Of a DNA stretch of 64,000 nucleotides, positions 1 through 12,200 are shown one piece after another. The position numbers and the translations under genes were made by a program. The DNA lies in assembly GCA_025738555.1 (NCBI GenBank), contig JAOVFP010000010.1:434001-498000 (forward strand), in the 5' to 3' direction. The notes under the pieces were generated by a model. The model had not been told where the DNA came from. It saw nothing but the letters and a program-made list of their open reading frames with translations, and made no database searches. This DNA is from Cyathus striatus. Lineage: Eukaryota; Basidiomycota; Agaricomycetes; Agaricales; Nidulariaceae. The first letter of the stretch is position 1. Each line of letters opens with the position of its first letter.

Positions 1-599
1 TACATGAGGACACATGTATTGCCGTTATGCATAAATCAGATACGTAAGCTTGGAAATGAGTAAGCTGTCATTGGTTTCCTGTCATTATCGAACAGTGAGA
101 ATAACTGAAGCATAGAATGCCGAGACATGCCCGTGTTATCCATGCGTGCTATGTGATTTTATTGTACTTCTAAAATTACGTAGAGCCTCGAACTGATATC
201 TATTACAGACTGAAAACTAGCACACCAGCATGATTGAAGTAGCCTGCATACACACAATGGAACATCAACATATGATATACGAAACGTAGGGCTTTAAACT
301 TAAAATCTGTGATTCTTAACCCCCACATTTACAAGATATTCAAATCTGCCGAACGTATGTCACTTCTCTAAAATTATTTGTTAAATAACATCTACATGCA
401 GTACTTACTGTTAATACCCGGGCCGGACGGAGGGGTCCAGAAGTGTGTTATTTTTATTAGCCCAGTGCTGCCCGTTTGAATACCAATTTCAGATCATTGT
501 AGGAGATTTGTTAACCCCTTCAGCATATATGGTAGAATTTTCCGTTTCGCTCAAATAAGGTATGTCTCTTTAACCCCTACAAGTAACTTCTTGAAAACA
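1..599. other. Intergenic, no gene seen
   Basis: Stop codons are frequent in all frames and no conserved motif is visible. The last part is the upstream region of the small secreted protein that starts at 684. Confidence 0.6.
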
Positions 600-607
600 T
601 ATAAAAG
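600..607 (+). promoter_or_regulatory. TATA box of the small secreted protein gene
   Basis: TATAAAAG lies about 80 nt before the ATG at 684. That is a normal spacing for a strongly expressed fungal gene with a short leader. The transcription start was not determined. Confidence 0.5.
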
Positions 608-683
608 CTCATCATATGAGGAACAATATCCTCAGAGCATTCATCTTCTTGAATATTCTACTTCTACAACCTCCTCAATAGCA

Positions 684-1166
684 ATGCAATTCAACGTCGC
701 ATTCCTAGTTCTTTCCGCAGTCGCGTTTGCTTTTGCAGCTCCTGCCACAGAGGTGAGCTACAGACTTTGATTCAGAGTTGGGGGTAAATCAATGTCTAAC
801 TAGACGGTGATTACAGCTCAACGAGCGCGAAGCTCTCGTAGACGGAAACCTCTTCGTTTGCACTGACAACGACTTTGCCGGAGAGTGCAGCAACATTGGG
901 TTCTTTGATAACCAGTGCAGCAACCTCCCCGCCGGGTTCCAGGATGATATCTCCAGCTGGGGCCCTGACCAGGGATGGATCTGTACGACTTATACGTAGG
1001 GAAACTTTATTCGTGTCAGAAGATACAAGGATGCTGATGGGATTCCTGTTTTCGAAGGGATATCAACTGCTCTGGGTTGACTTACACTGCCGGGAACCCT
1101 GGGTTCTCTTCTCTTCCTCCCGGTATCAACGACGCTATCTCGTCATTCAGGTGCAACCGTGCCTAA
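684..1166 (+). CDS. Small secreted cysteine-rich protein (crystallin-like fold suspected)
   Basis: Proposed exons are 684-752, 817-995 and 1058-1166, joining in phase to a 118-residue protein. The first 18 or so residues (MQFNVAFLVLSAVAFAFA) are a clear signal peptide, so it should be secreted. The mature part has six cysteines and two similar halves: the first carries FVCTD, LPAGFQDDISSWGP and WIC, the second INC, LPPGINDAISSFRC. This repeat is reminiscent of the beta/gamma-crystallin-like small secreted proteins common in basidiomycetes. Without the second intron (996-1057, GTAGGG...GAAG) the frame would stop at 997; with it the conserved second half is restored exactly in frame, which is why I chose it. 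Function is unknown; it could be an effector-like or cell-wall protein. Confidence is good for the gene, low for the fold. Confidence 0.72.
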
Positions 1167-1860
1167 GGATCCCATGTATAGCTGCAAATAATAGGGGGAC
1201 CTGGTCAAGGCATATTCACCATTAGCACATGAATAATCAATGTAACATATTTTAACGTTGTGTAACATTGATTTTCTGTCGTAATCGAGTTCGTATTCCG
1301 GAACTGTGTCGCCCCCTATTTGGCACTTGATTATTAGCGGTCCTCTTTCACTTTTGTATCTAAATTCGAGCTGATAATTCGGTGAATGGCATCGCAACTG
1401 ATCCTATCTGATTTCAACCTCAGACTGAGATAAGACTTAATAGGGAGGGGCAATTTAGGGGCAATCACTGCGAGGGAATATGGCCGCTGACTAAGCACAC
1501 TGCTACTCAAAACTGAAAATCAATGATCATTTGACGCGTCGCGTTGACTCCGTGTCTTATCTTCATTCTAATGATTATCCCTGAGCTCAAAAGTATTCTA
1601 TCAACTTACTGCGACTTGATATAAACTGTATAACATTCATGTAGAGAAGTATGCTATGCTGTAAGTTGTCTATACAGAGTGATTATGCTGTATCATCATT
1701 ATAATCTGACTTATAGTCAATGTCTCTGCCACTGCTTTCAACAAGTAAGTACAACATACATGGCTTCAACTAGGTTCTCCTGCTGTCTCAGAAGGTACAT
1801 TCCACTGCAAACTCCAACTCAGCACGTCGTCGTAATTAACTTCGCATGTGAGATTTCAGT
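1167..1860. other. Intergenic, no gene seen
   Basis: AT-rich spacer with only short random open frames and no recognisable motif. Confidence 0.5.
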
Positions 1861-1865
1861 ATACT

Positions 1866-1944
1866 TACTGTACCATTTCGTTCAATTCGACACAGGGTCC
1901 GGACTGTGACGCGTGACTGTCGAATTGAATGAAATGGTACAGTA
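1866..1944. repeat. Inverted repeat forming a 27 bp hairpin
   Basis: The arm at 1866-1892 is the reverse complement of 1918-1944 with one mismatch, separated by a loop of about 25 nt. It sits 260 bp before the proposed MYND start at 2207. It may be a fold-back remnant of a mobile element or a transcribed hairpin. No flanking target duplication was identified. Confidence 0.7.
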
Positions 1945-2206
1945 CATACATCACATTTCCCACCGCTTGTTAACTTCATCTTTGCTTCTTCTCGATGATG
2001 ATCCAGTTGCCTGTTTAGTTCCTTTTCTCCCAAGGTATCGATGATTCTTTCCTGTCTCCTCGAGTTGTGTGGTCTTTTTGCTATTCTTCGTGTTTCTCAA
2101 GCTCTTTCCGATAGCGTGATCTCGTTTGCCGTTGGTTTGCCGAGCCTTATCACTTTCAGATCTTGCTTTTGAGTCCTCCATCCCCCGCCCGCAACGTCTC
2201 TACCCT

Positions 2207-3855
2207 ATGGATTCGCGCATTCTGGATACACCACGGTCGCTAGGTACTAAGCGTATTCGGACCATTCCTCCCGATGCTCCTATCGCAACTGTGGACCCTG
2301 AACGCTGGATTGCGTACTGGGAAATGCGCATAAGTGACGAATCACTTAATAGACGCACCATAATCGACTCAATGTCTTTTCATGAGATCACAAGCACGGA
2401 TCTCCTGCTTACTTTAGCTCGCTATAGAACTTCGTTTCTCTTTGACTACCAACGCCGGATTACAGATTACCTCAGCACCCCCGACGGCGACATTTTGCAA
2501 CATCAATGGAGATCCCTTTCAAGTTCGGACAGAAGGAAGCATATGCTGGAGGGTATGGTGAGATCAGCAATCGCCGACCCAGAGTCACAGGCATATAAGG
2601 CGTATTGCAGTGACTTGACGCTCTATTCACTGGAAAAGAACCAGGGGGAGCTATTCATCAAATTGCTCCATTTCTATGTTGCCGAAGATTTGTCGGCATT
2701 TACATCTGACCAAATCAAATCCTACCCACACCCGAATTGGTCTGGCGAAATGCAAAAAGAGATTGCTAAGGATAAGAGCAGCAAGAAGGCGCTGTTGTGG
2801 GAATTGATCCAACTGGATCGGGACTGGTATATCTGCAAGTATTCGATATTTAGCTATAGTTTCCTTCTGCTAATGTAAATACCTGCCTTTAGGTTCTTTC
2901 ATTGAAACCACACTCAATTCTTTAGATGGTATTCCTCGTCCCTCTGAACATCCGACAATATCTAAGCACCTGTTGAAGAAGAAACTGGATCACCTCGCTC
3001 GGCGGTTCAAGTCAGACTTTGATGGCATGAACATTCAGGCTGCAACGGATGCCATCCTTCCATTCTATGAAGAGAACCCTGATGCAAAGCGATTTATAAT
3101 ATGTGAATATTGCTATGTAACTGGTGTGCCTCTCCGGCGATGCAAGAGATGCTTGGAGAAAGTTCATCGACCGGTGCATTATTGCTCAGCGTCAGATTTT
3201 TTCTATATCAATCCTAATTTTTGTTTCATCTGATAGCTTTCTTTGCAGGAAATGCCAAAAGGACGACTGGCCAACTCACAAATTGATTTGTGGAAAAAAG
3301 CTCACCCGAGAGACAGCCAGAATCATATCAAGCCCTGCTACAAAAAGTCAAGCACCCAGATTCCTACCAAAATTTGGAAGGCCAGGTGCAGGTATCTCTC
3401 GCTCTCTGGAATTGGCGAAGCAAATATCTCTGCTCAACATTCCAGCCAATTCGAACAACGACTACATCCTTTTCTCTCCATCTGGAAGCTACTACAATGT
3501 CTCTTTCAGCTGCGACCCCACACTCAAAATGGTTTTTGAAGAGGTTCAATATTCCGCATTTGTGGAAAATAATGACATCTGTATTGCTATGCTTGCACAC
3601 CACCTTTATGTTCTTGTATTTCGTGCCAACGAAGCCAAGGGCATTACCGAAAATGACTTTACCCTAGATGACGTGCTGAATCAACTTACGCATGAATTCC
3701 CGCTGGTTCCTATTGTGACATCCATCGAATTCCTTATGAAAAAGTCGAAGGAAATTCCGAGAGGTGTTACTTGGATTGAATATAAAGCGGAACTGCTACA
3801 AGCATTCTGGGACAAGGAATTTTTGAATCCAGAGAATGGATTTATTGATAAGTAA
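2207..3855 (+). CDS. MYND-type zinc finger protein (paralogue 1, complete)
   Basis: Exons 2207-2834, 2926-3190 and 3249-3855 join to 499 residues; the same frame is open to an ATG at 2126, so 526 residues is possible. Residues 1-210 form a family-specific domain with WIAYWEMRISDE, SDRRKHMLEGMVRSAI and YPHPNWSGEM, shared with the two other copies in this window. The MYND finger follows across the second intron: CEYC, CKRC, YCSAKC, W, H and a final C all sit at the expected spacing. A C-terminal domain of about 180 residues (DYILFSPSG, ITENDFTLDDV) follows. MYND fingers bind proline-rich partners and are common in chromatin and SET-domain proteins, but no SET domain is seen here. The first intron must begin with GC (GCAAGT at 2835) to keep phase; the third paralogue supports the second intron. 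Partner and role are unknown. Confidence 0.82.
2835..2925 (+). other. GC-AG intron in MYND gene
   Basis: The GT donor at 2839 would put the next exon in the wrong phase and meet a stop. GCAAGT at 2835 is phase 1, matches the intron position of the paralogue at 6601 and gives an open frame after the acceptor at 2924-2925. Confidence 0.6.
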
Positions 3856-4462
3856 AATTTCGAGAGAATGTCTTTGAATATGATAGATTATCTTTACATT
3901 TTAACTACGCTGTTCTGCTACGAGTATACCGACTTTCCATTTAGCAGAATTGTATTCGGATCCCTATTCTAAATTAGATATCATGTTTTTGCTGAAAAAG
4001 TATCGCATAGATAGGAAACATAAGTATAAGTGGAATCACGAAATTTCTATCTCAGACACAAGGTCAAGGGCCGAGTCCAAATGACAAACTTATCAACCCC
4101 TTTACGTGCATGACGCGCAAACCAGCAGCAACGGGCGGTGGTAGAGGAAAAGAAGCAGAGAAGACTCATTGCATGGCATTCCTGTCGAAGCAGCAAGGTC
4201 TCCATGTAACATATCAGACCAACGGAACATGGGAAGATGGAAATGGATGCACGGCACGTGTGGTGGTGGTGATGGTAGGCTTTAACTTGTCGTTGTGCTC
4301 TTGTGAACAGTAGCCTGATTTGACGAAGTCGAGGTAGATGCACTTCGGTAGCTTGAGAGAGAGCAGGAAATCGCATAGTCAACGAGACCTGAGGCCTGAG
4401 CCACTAGGGTGTGCTCCGGGTCAAGGGAGGGGTAAGGGACGGATGGAAGAGGGGGTGCCGTG
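3856..4462. other. Intergenic, no gene seen
   Basis: Open frames here are short and overlap on both strands without motifs or consistent codon use. Confidence 0.5.
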
Positions 4463-4755
4463 CTGGGCTTCCGACGACGGGTGAGGATGAGGCGGCAATG
4501 GTAGCGAGGAAGGAGTGGAAGCAGGTCCTGTCATCATTGGTTATGATGGAAACATGGCAAGCGAGTTGACTGGGAGTGGAGATGAAGTGGCAGCTGGGGA
4601 GAGAGTAGGAACTGTGTCGACAATGGGACCTGAGGATCAACGACGACTAAGGGGGGACTCCTGGGCTTCCGACGACGGGCGAGGACGAAGCGGCAATAGT
4701 TGTAAAGAAAGAGTAGAGGCAGGGCCTGTCATCGTTGGTTATGGTGCAACATGGC
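4463..4755. repeat. Imperfect direct repeat, offset 198 bp
   Basis: The segment starting at 4463 (CTGGGCTTCCGACGACGG) recurs at 4661 and the similarity continues for about 95 bp, through CCTGTCATC.TTGGTTATG.TG and ACATGGC. The two copies have drifted by substitutions and small indels, so the duplication is old. No coding role is evident. Confidence 0.65.
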
Positions 4756-6017
4756 GGGCTATCAAAGGGGGTGCTGGACTTCCGTCAACAGGTGAGCTCA
4801 ACACGAATCGTGTTGGGAGACAACATTGTCGGACTCGTCACCGGGAGTTACTGGGTACGAGCTCAGACAGAGGGAGTGGAGGGGCTCCCCGTTGTTCGTG
4901 ATGACAGTATTGCAGCGAGAATTAAGAGTGATACAGAAATGGTAAGAGTGGTGCCAATGGAAGAAATTTCATCAGAATGTAAAATATAGAACGTACCGGC
5001 TTTAAACCACACCAAGTTCGCACAGCACTGCAGCAAGGCAGAGACTGCGAAGCGCCTATATCCCCCCACCCATACTGGAGCCAAGTGCCAAGCAGCCTCA
5101 AGAAAGTACGACGAGAGAACGCTAAAACCTGACCAGATGATGGACAAGACACCAGCACGTCAGCAATTGAACACGATGCAGAATGATAACACACCAATAT
5201 GTTGCCCAAAAGGTACCCTGTTCCGTACTCCCAGCTATCCATAGCACTCAAAGCTTGACATATTGTCCGCAATATGAGAAAACGTTAAGAAAGACGAGAG
5301 GGAACAGAGGGAATGAATAAGGCTGAGGCGTCCATAACTTCAAGTTAAGGCTTATTAGCTATCTGTGAGAGGTATACCATGCTGCAGACGCACCTTATTG
5401 CAGAACGTAGTCACTGTTCCGCTCGTTCAATGGTCCGTAGTAACTCCGTACTCCAGGATCCGAACCATGATCTCGAGAGAGGTAATTTGGAGGTAATGAT
5501 TATGTAGGCACTCGCTGCTGCATGGCCTTAGCGTAGTTCGTTGTAGATGTCGGTCGAAGATGTATTTGGGATCATCCTGGATTCACTTCGGATTCAATGG
5601 TCCGTGCGGCCTGCGGGGGGCTTCCATTTTTCCCATACGTACTTAGTTGACGCCACGTGAGCGCTATGTAGCCGGTCTGCCAAGAGCGGCTCGCCTTTAG
5701 TGTACTCAACCGTACTTATCACCGAGCTCGACCGAAGACGAGGAGTTAGCGAAGTGGAGGTAGACTGGTTATACAAGCACATACCGAATAAAAGTACACT
5801 TGGATCGCTATACTCAGAGAACCTCGAGGTATCCACTAACATGCTAAATTAAGTTCACTATTCTCAATGCCCCTATATTTGACTAGGCGCTTCAGCCAAC
5901 GAGATCAACGCGCACGGACCAATTTAATGACCGAAGTGTGTCCGCAATGTGATGACTCTCATTATCGCATTCATCGCATTCAGCTACGTGTCGTTTATAT
6001 CATCTACCACCACCTCA
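4756..6017. other. Intergenic, no gene seen
   Basis: No reading frame here shows a recognisable domain. The last 65 bp before 6018 are open in the MYND frame and contain an alternative upstream ATG at 5952. Confidence 0.5.
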
Positions 6018-7027
6018 ATGTCTATTCCCCACCCTGCCATATATTCTCCCTCACCCAATGCTCCAAAGGCGGCCGAAAATCCAGGGAAGTGGAACGCCTA
6101 CTGGGAAACACTCACAAGCGACAACACCAAAAACAGACAATTCATCGAGTCCACACTCAACGACGACGTCATCCCCATCGATCTTCTCCATCCCCAAACA
6201 AAAAACAAAAAATTCACCCTGAGCCAATTCCAACTCGCATTCGCAAGCAACATCTCAACAATCCTCTTCGAACACGTCTGGACGATGTTATCAGATTCAG
6301 AACGTAGACAACATATGCTCGAGGGATTCGTGAGATCGGCGATATTCGAACCAGAGGCTGTGCAGGATCGGATCTTTTGTAGTGATTTGACGCTTGATAC
6401 GCTAGGAGAGGATCAGGGATCGCCTTTTATCAAGCTTCTCGAGTTTTATATCAAGCCTGTAAATGTAACTCCTGAGACAGTATCGTCGTACCTACACCCC
6501 GAATGGTCAGGCGAGATGGAGGAGGATCGCGCTACGGATCCAAATAGTAGAAGGGCTTTCATGTGGGAATTTATTCAACTGGACCGTGACTTATACATAT
6601 GTGCGTACTCAAAATCATAATGTCTCTTCCACTTTGAAGTTTGGATACTAATGACTGTGCATAGGCAACTTCATAGTTCGCACGATGGAATCCTGCAGAG
6701 GTGAACCCCGCCCGGCGCCTGGACCCGTGGAGGACATGGATGCGATGCTTGAACAATTATCATCGTTGGGGGATGGTACCACCGAAGATTTGGTTCAACG
6801 GCTATTAAGTCGTATCTGCGCACTTTGTGCGACACCCGAAACACCAAAGCAACCTCTCAAGTGGTGTTCGAAGTGCTTAGCGAAGGTGCAACGAAAAGTG
6901 CTTTATTGCTCATCGTTCGTCTTGTTCGCTTTACCCTAAACTTCTCATTTATTCTAATAATATTATATTCAGAGAATGCCAATTGAAGGATTGGCCAAAC
7001 CACAAGCCTACCTGTGGAAAGGTGTGA
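6018..7027 (+). CDS. MYND-type zinc finger protein (paralogue 2, short)
   Basis: Exons 6018-6600, 6665-6914 and 6973-7027 join in phase to 295 residues. An ATG at 5952 in the same frame would add a hydrophobic stretch (MTLIIAFIAFSYVSFISS); I prefer 6018 because similarity to paralogue 1 starts after it. The N-terminal domain is conserved (WNAYWETLTSD, SERRQHMLEGFVRSAI, YLHPEWSGEM, QLDRDLYIC). The MYND finger is complete: CALC, WCSKC, YCSSEC, DW, H and C. The protein stops seven codons after the DW motif's tryptophan-histidine part and lacks the C-terminal domain of paralogue 1, so it is a truncated or alternative architecture. Introns fall at the same positions as in paralogue 1. Exact role unknown. 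Confidence 0.75.
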
Positions 7028-7264
7028 CGACTTAGACCAGTACCTAAGTCAGTGGTTCATAAGAGCTTGAGACTTAGTGATTCAGCAGGATATTCCGAGC
7101 ATCTTAGGAAGTATTATACCGTTTGGAGTATTTAGTCTAAAAATACGCGGGTCTTTCTCTGAAGTGCAAGGAAGTCAAGACTTACATGGGTGGTGCATTG
7201 TTGATCTTCTGGGTTTACAGTCAAGTCCTTGCTACGCTTCTGAGGTATATGGGCCTCGATTACT

Positions 7265-7835
7265 TACATTATCTCCCGTGAATGTAACTCCTGAGACAGT
7301 ATTGTCGTACCTACACCCCGGATGGCCGGACGAGATGGAGGAGGATCGCGCTGTGAATCCAAATAGTACAAGGGCTTTGATGTGGGAACCAGTTCAACCG
7401 GACCGTGAGTTATACTTATGTGCGTATTTACAATACTACTATTTCTTCCACTTTAGATGATAACAGAGAATAGGTAACTTTATGCTTCATACAATCGAAT
7501 CCTGCGGAGGTAAACCCCACCCGGTTCCTGAGGACATGGAGGACATGGCTGCGATGCTTGAACAGCTATCATCACTGGGAGATGGTGCCTCCAAAGATTT
7601 GATTAAACGGTTATTAAGTCATATCTGCACATTCTGTGCGAAACCCGAAACGCCAAAGACACCTCTCAAGTGGCGCTCTAAGTGCTTGGCGAAGAAAGTG
7701 TTTTATTGTTCATCGTTCGTCTTGTTCGTTACACCTTCAGCTTCTCATTCGTTATAGCAATATTACTTATATTCAGAGAATGCCAATTGAAAGATTGGCG
7801 AAAGCACAAGGCTGCATGTGGAAAGGTGTGATGAC
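7265..7835 (+). pseudogene. Partial tandem copy of MYND paralogue 2
   Basis: From about 7272 the sequence repeats 6455-7027: NVTPETVLSYLHP, DEMEEDRAVNPNS, then the intron, then CGGKPHPVPEDM and the finger region. The copy starts inside the N-terminal domain and has no start or first half. A finger cysteine is lost (KWCSKC became KWRSKC) and three residues after CLAK are deleted. The end of the finger (ECQLKDW) is still present near 7780. The duplication also includes the 3' flank. It is almost surely non-functional as a MYND protein. Confidence 0.72.
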
Positions 7836-7841
7836 TTAAAT

Positions 7842-8000
7842 TCAACAGGATATTCCGAGCATCTGAAGTATTATACCTTATGCAGTATTTAGTCTCTGAA
7901 AACATGCGGATCTCTTCTCAATAGTACATCGTTCTCAGGTGCATTGAGTGCGGAAATGTCATTACAGAAAGTCACGACTTAAACAGATGGTGCGTTGCTA
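7842..8000. repeat. Duplicated 3' flank of MYND paralogue 2
   Basis: 7842-8000 resembles 7080-7230 (GGATATTCCGAGCATCT, AGTATTATACC, CAGTATTTAGTCT, then GTCA.GACTTA). This shows that the duplicated unit was about 730-760 bp and extends past the coding part. Confidence 0.6.
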
Positions 8001-9209
8001 CGTCCCAAAATAACCATTTATACAGCTCGCGAGGTGTTTGTTTGCCTTTGGAATCGAAAATAGGATCAGGGAAGGTATGATTGCTATATAATCTCTCGTG
8101 GAAAGGATCGTGTATACTTAGCTGGAGTTTCAGAGAACAAATAACTTGATGCCGTACCTGTATCACACTAGAAACACATCTTTTCGGTACTCATGCTGCT
8201 TTCTACTCAGTAAACAAGTCGCACCAATGACTACAGTTATCGAGAGTTTTTGCCTCCAATCCATAAATATACCGTAGCATTAAACCAGCCTCGATGCAGC
8301 AGGCTACAGATACTCATAGTATGATTAGCACCGGCACCGTGGATTTAGTAGCGAGCGATGATCTGACCCTAGTCTCGAAGTGTTTAGCTAGTGCTGCTAG
8401 CCTGTGGCATGTGCCAAGCCTGTGCTAGTATCCGGTGCCAACTGTGGGAAAATAAAGTTAGCGCACGGACTTTCAGTTCTCCTTGCTCCTAACTAATACT
8501 ACTAGCACACTATCCGTGTATTTCTCCATAAAATAGCCCGGATTAATGGAAGAACTAGGAAGATATGCAATGATCAACAGTTTCAACAGCTTGATGTACG
8601 ATGCATGGTAGCTTGAGTGCTCAAGCGCTGGCGGCTGATGTGTGTACACTGTACAATTTACTGCACAATGTTAACTATCTGAATCGATGATTCCGCTTGA
8701 ATACGAAGTTTCTGCCTGGTTGGCCGCTAGACAAAAATGGCATGATGTGAGGGTGCAAGTTACAGCTAAAAGAATGTGTATGTATAGGAAATGCCCATAC
8801 GTACTCACAAGATTCGGCTGAGGTTGCAGGGGCATTTCTTGATTCCATTCCCTACAATCACATTAAAGGAGTCTCATGAGAAAAATGCTCTCAGACATAG
8901 ATTTAAAGTTAGAAGACATTCTCACGATTGTGCGTCTCCCAGTCAACGAGTAATTCAATGTACCATGCCGTGTGCGCATGGAGGGATTGATAGGTATATG
9001 CGATTCGTATCACCGCACATATGTACTATTAATACAAAACTTTGACATCGATTGACATGCGGCATTGGATCTACATCATATGTGTCAATGTGTAATGGCG
9101 CGAAGAGGCTGTCATATATATGTGTGTATGAAGAATAGCCCACGCTGATACTTCAACCCCCCATAGCCTCATCTGCGCCTATCGGTTCTTAATACTTTCG
9201 GTATAAGCT
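8001..9209. other. Intergenic, no gene seen
   Basis: No motif-bearing frame was found. The last part is presumably the promoter of the NACHT gene. Confidence 0.5.
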
Positions 9210-12200
9210 ATGGCATTTGCAGGAGCGCACAGATTCATAATAAATGGAAACATCAACGCATACGATTACAGTCGACGAGGAGATTCCGGTTCGCATGGTT
9301 AAACTTGTCAAAATCCAATCCAAGCTGATTAAAAGCAGGAAGCTTTATGATCCTGGTAAATGCAGCTTGCCCAGGTGCAGGACATGAATCTGCAGAACGA
9401 GCAGATCCTCCTAAATGCCATCCTGAAACTCGAAAGAAATTCATTGCTCAAATTATGAAGTGGATCGATTCATCGAACGAGGAGAAACAAATTATGTGGT
9501 TTAATGGACCTGCTGGTGCAGGAAAGTCGGCAATATCTCAGACAATTGCCGAAAGATGTTCTCAAGAAGGAAAACTTCTATCTAGTTTCTTCTTTTCACG
9601 GACAGCTACCGGTACAGGAAGAGATGATGGTGCCAGACTGATTCCGACTATTGCATACCATCTTGCTGTTGCAACACCTGAAGCGAAAGACTTAATAATA
9701 GACCAGATAGAGCAAGACCCAGCCACGTTTCACCACTCAATGGAAATACAGCTGAAAAAACTTGTCACGGATGTTATTGGCAAAATTGGACGATCCCGTA
9801 TTAAAACATACGTGGTGATAATTGATGGTCTCGACGAGTGCAGTGGACCTGAAATACAGTCTAGGATTATAAAAACGATTGCCGGAAATATGTCAAAATC
9901 ACCATACTACTTGCGATTTTTAATTGTAAGCAGGCCCGAACGAGACATTCTAAAATCATTTGATTTGCAACCAGTTAACAAGATATCCGTTCTACTATCA
10001 CTTAGTGTGGACTCCAGTGCTTATGAGGATATTAGAATATATCTTCGAAGTGAGTTTGAGCTAATAAAGGAGACACATACACTGGCAGTGGACTTGTCGA
10101 AGGACCCTCACTGGCCACCATTTACGAATATATGGGAATTGGCATATAGATCCTCGGGACATTTTATTTATGCATCAGTTGTGATGAAGTACATTGCTAG
10201 TGATTTTTTGGATCCACGAGAAGCCCTACAGACTATTATTCATAAGTCTTATGTTGACGAGTTCGACGATAATCCTTATGCACATCTGGATTCGCTCTAT
10301 GGGCATATTCTGTCTTCAGCTGCAGCTCACACAAAAGGAGGCTATGACGTCATTTTACCCACTCTACAAACTCTGCTACTTCATGCGAAAATTAGTTCCT
10401 CCACACTGCAACGGAACAGAAAAGCAGAACCAGAGAAAACCTTCCGTGATTCTACTCATTCGTTGGCTGAGTTCTTGGGGATTAAGGAATCTGTCTTACA
10501 GTTACGGTTAGCTCACCTTCGCTCAATCATACATGTACCAGCTAGCATGACCGGCACCAGTGTCGAACTTCCGGATACAGATCGCGTCAAATTCCACCAT
10601 GCTTCATTTGGAGATTACTTATTGGACCACTCGAGATCAGGAAGATTTTTCGTAGACCCCATCAAAGGAAATACATATCTAGCCCATCGTTGTCTAGCGA
10701 TAACTCTGGATATGATAGGACCTGAACCCATCAAAATAACAGGATTAAATACTTCTGTAAAACGATCCTCCAATTACAACCCACCTTCCACTCTGTCTAT
10801 GACCAGCTCACAGATATATGCACTGGAAATGTATTTCCATCATATGGAGTGCAGTAAGTTTGATGATTCATTGTTAAATGAATTTCGTCAAAAGGTAAAC
10901 GTTGGGCTACTAATATCCTTTATGCTTTCACATATGAACACTGCTACATTTATGGCCTCTCTGAAGTCAATATTGATATTTGATCTCTCTGTAAGAGTAA
11001 GTAAAATTAAATTTCATTTCTATGTGGTTTATTTACATTCATAATCACTCAGGATTTCACAATCCCAAAGGCGGATAATGTAGAAGACATTGGTAAACGT
11101 ATAAATGAAGAAGTCGATCAGTTTCTCCTGAAGGATTTTATCGATGCTGAAGTGACGTACGTGCAACACATAAAGGCCATTACATTTGAAAGGAAAAAAA
11201 TGTAAGATATATATTTTGCCGCTAGCTATATAATGAACTTAGTAAATGGAGTCTTATGAAACAGCAATCTTATCCTGCCAATTTTTGCTGGACCGCAGCT
11301 ATGATGGAAAATCCCACTCGAGGACGGCATATCTATTTGAGTGGCGATAGGTGCAAGTGTATTCTCCGCGCCATTTTGCGAGAGCTATGGAAAATGTAGG
11401 TTCTCAGCTATCATTTAAAATGACATTAACGTTACAGAATCGTTACGTAGTGGGGACGACTCCACAAAATGGAGAGCTCCTCTGGATGGAGACGTGTTAG
11501 GAATTTCTTTGCAATTCTGTCCACTCATTATTGCATATTTACTGGAACGTATTGAAGTATCTTTAAGTTTCGGGTTCTTCCTCCAGGAAAATCTGCCATT
11601 TTTAAAGCAGTTCTTTGCTAAACTCTACAGGCAGAGGTGGTACACTCAAATTAAACAGACAGAATATACACTGGAGATAATCGACAGAAGCATATCCACG
11701 TTAAAGACTCATATTTACGACTATTTAAAGGTATAATCAGAAGATATATATTTCGAAGTATACGTGGTCTAACAGTTCTGCAATACAGAAATGCAGCTTG
11801 ATAGATAGTGTTGTCAGTATTTCAAACGAAACTGAAATGCACACTACAGAAAACAATATGTGGGGATCAGTAGTACCAGGTGCTAAGCTGGATGTCGCGG
11901 ACTTGTTTTGGTTTCGGGTGGACAGCGACGATTCACTTCAAGACCCAGGTATCAAGAACCACGCGTACAAGTTAGGCTCAAGAACATTCTTATATTCTCA
12001 ACTTTCGCTTGCCAGTCATGGTAGTCACGCACCAGCATCATTATCAGAAACCAACGATCCAGAGCTTGCGGGGATAAGTGTCGACGACGAAATTAACAAT
12101 CGTAGCGTAGAGGGTCCTCAGGAGACCTACGAACTATATACCCACGTAAGCATGGGTACAAAGCTTCCACCAATAGCACAGGATATTCAAGAATCGATTG

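Noticed and set aside
996..1057. In-frame TAG and apparent frameshift in the small secreted protein, suggesting a pseudogene
   Set aside because: A GTAGGG...GAAG intron removes the stop and puts the second half back in frame, so the gene is likely intact.
875..1225. Open frame of 116 codons overlapping the small secreted protein
   Set aside because: It is a shadow frame. The conserved cysteine pattern and signal peptide lie in the spliced model 684-1166.
4515..5272. Several open frames of 80-130 codons on both strands
   Set aside because: They overlap each other, lie in a repeat, and show no domain or consistent coding character.
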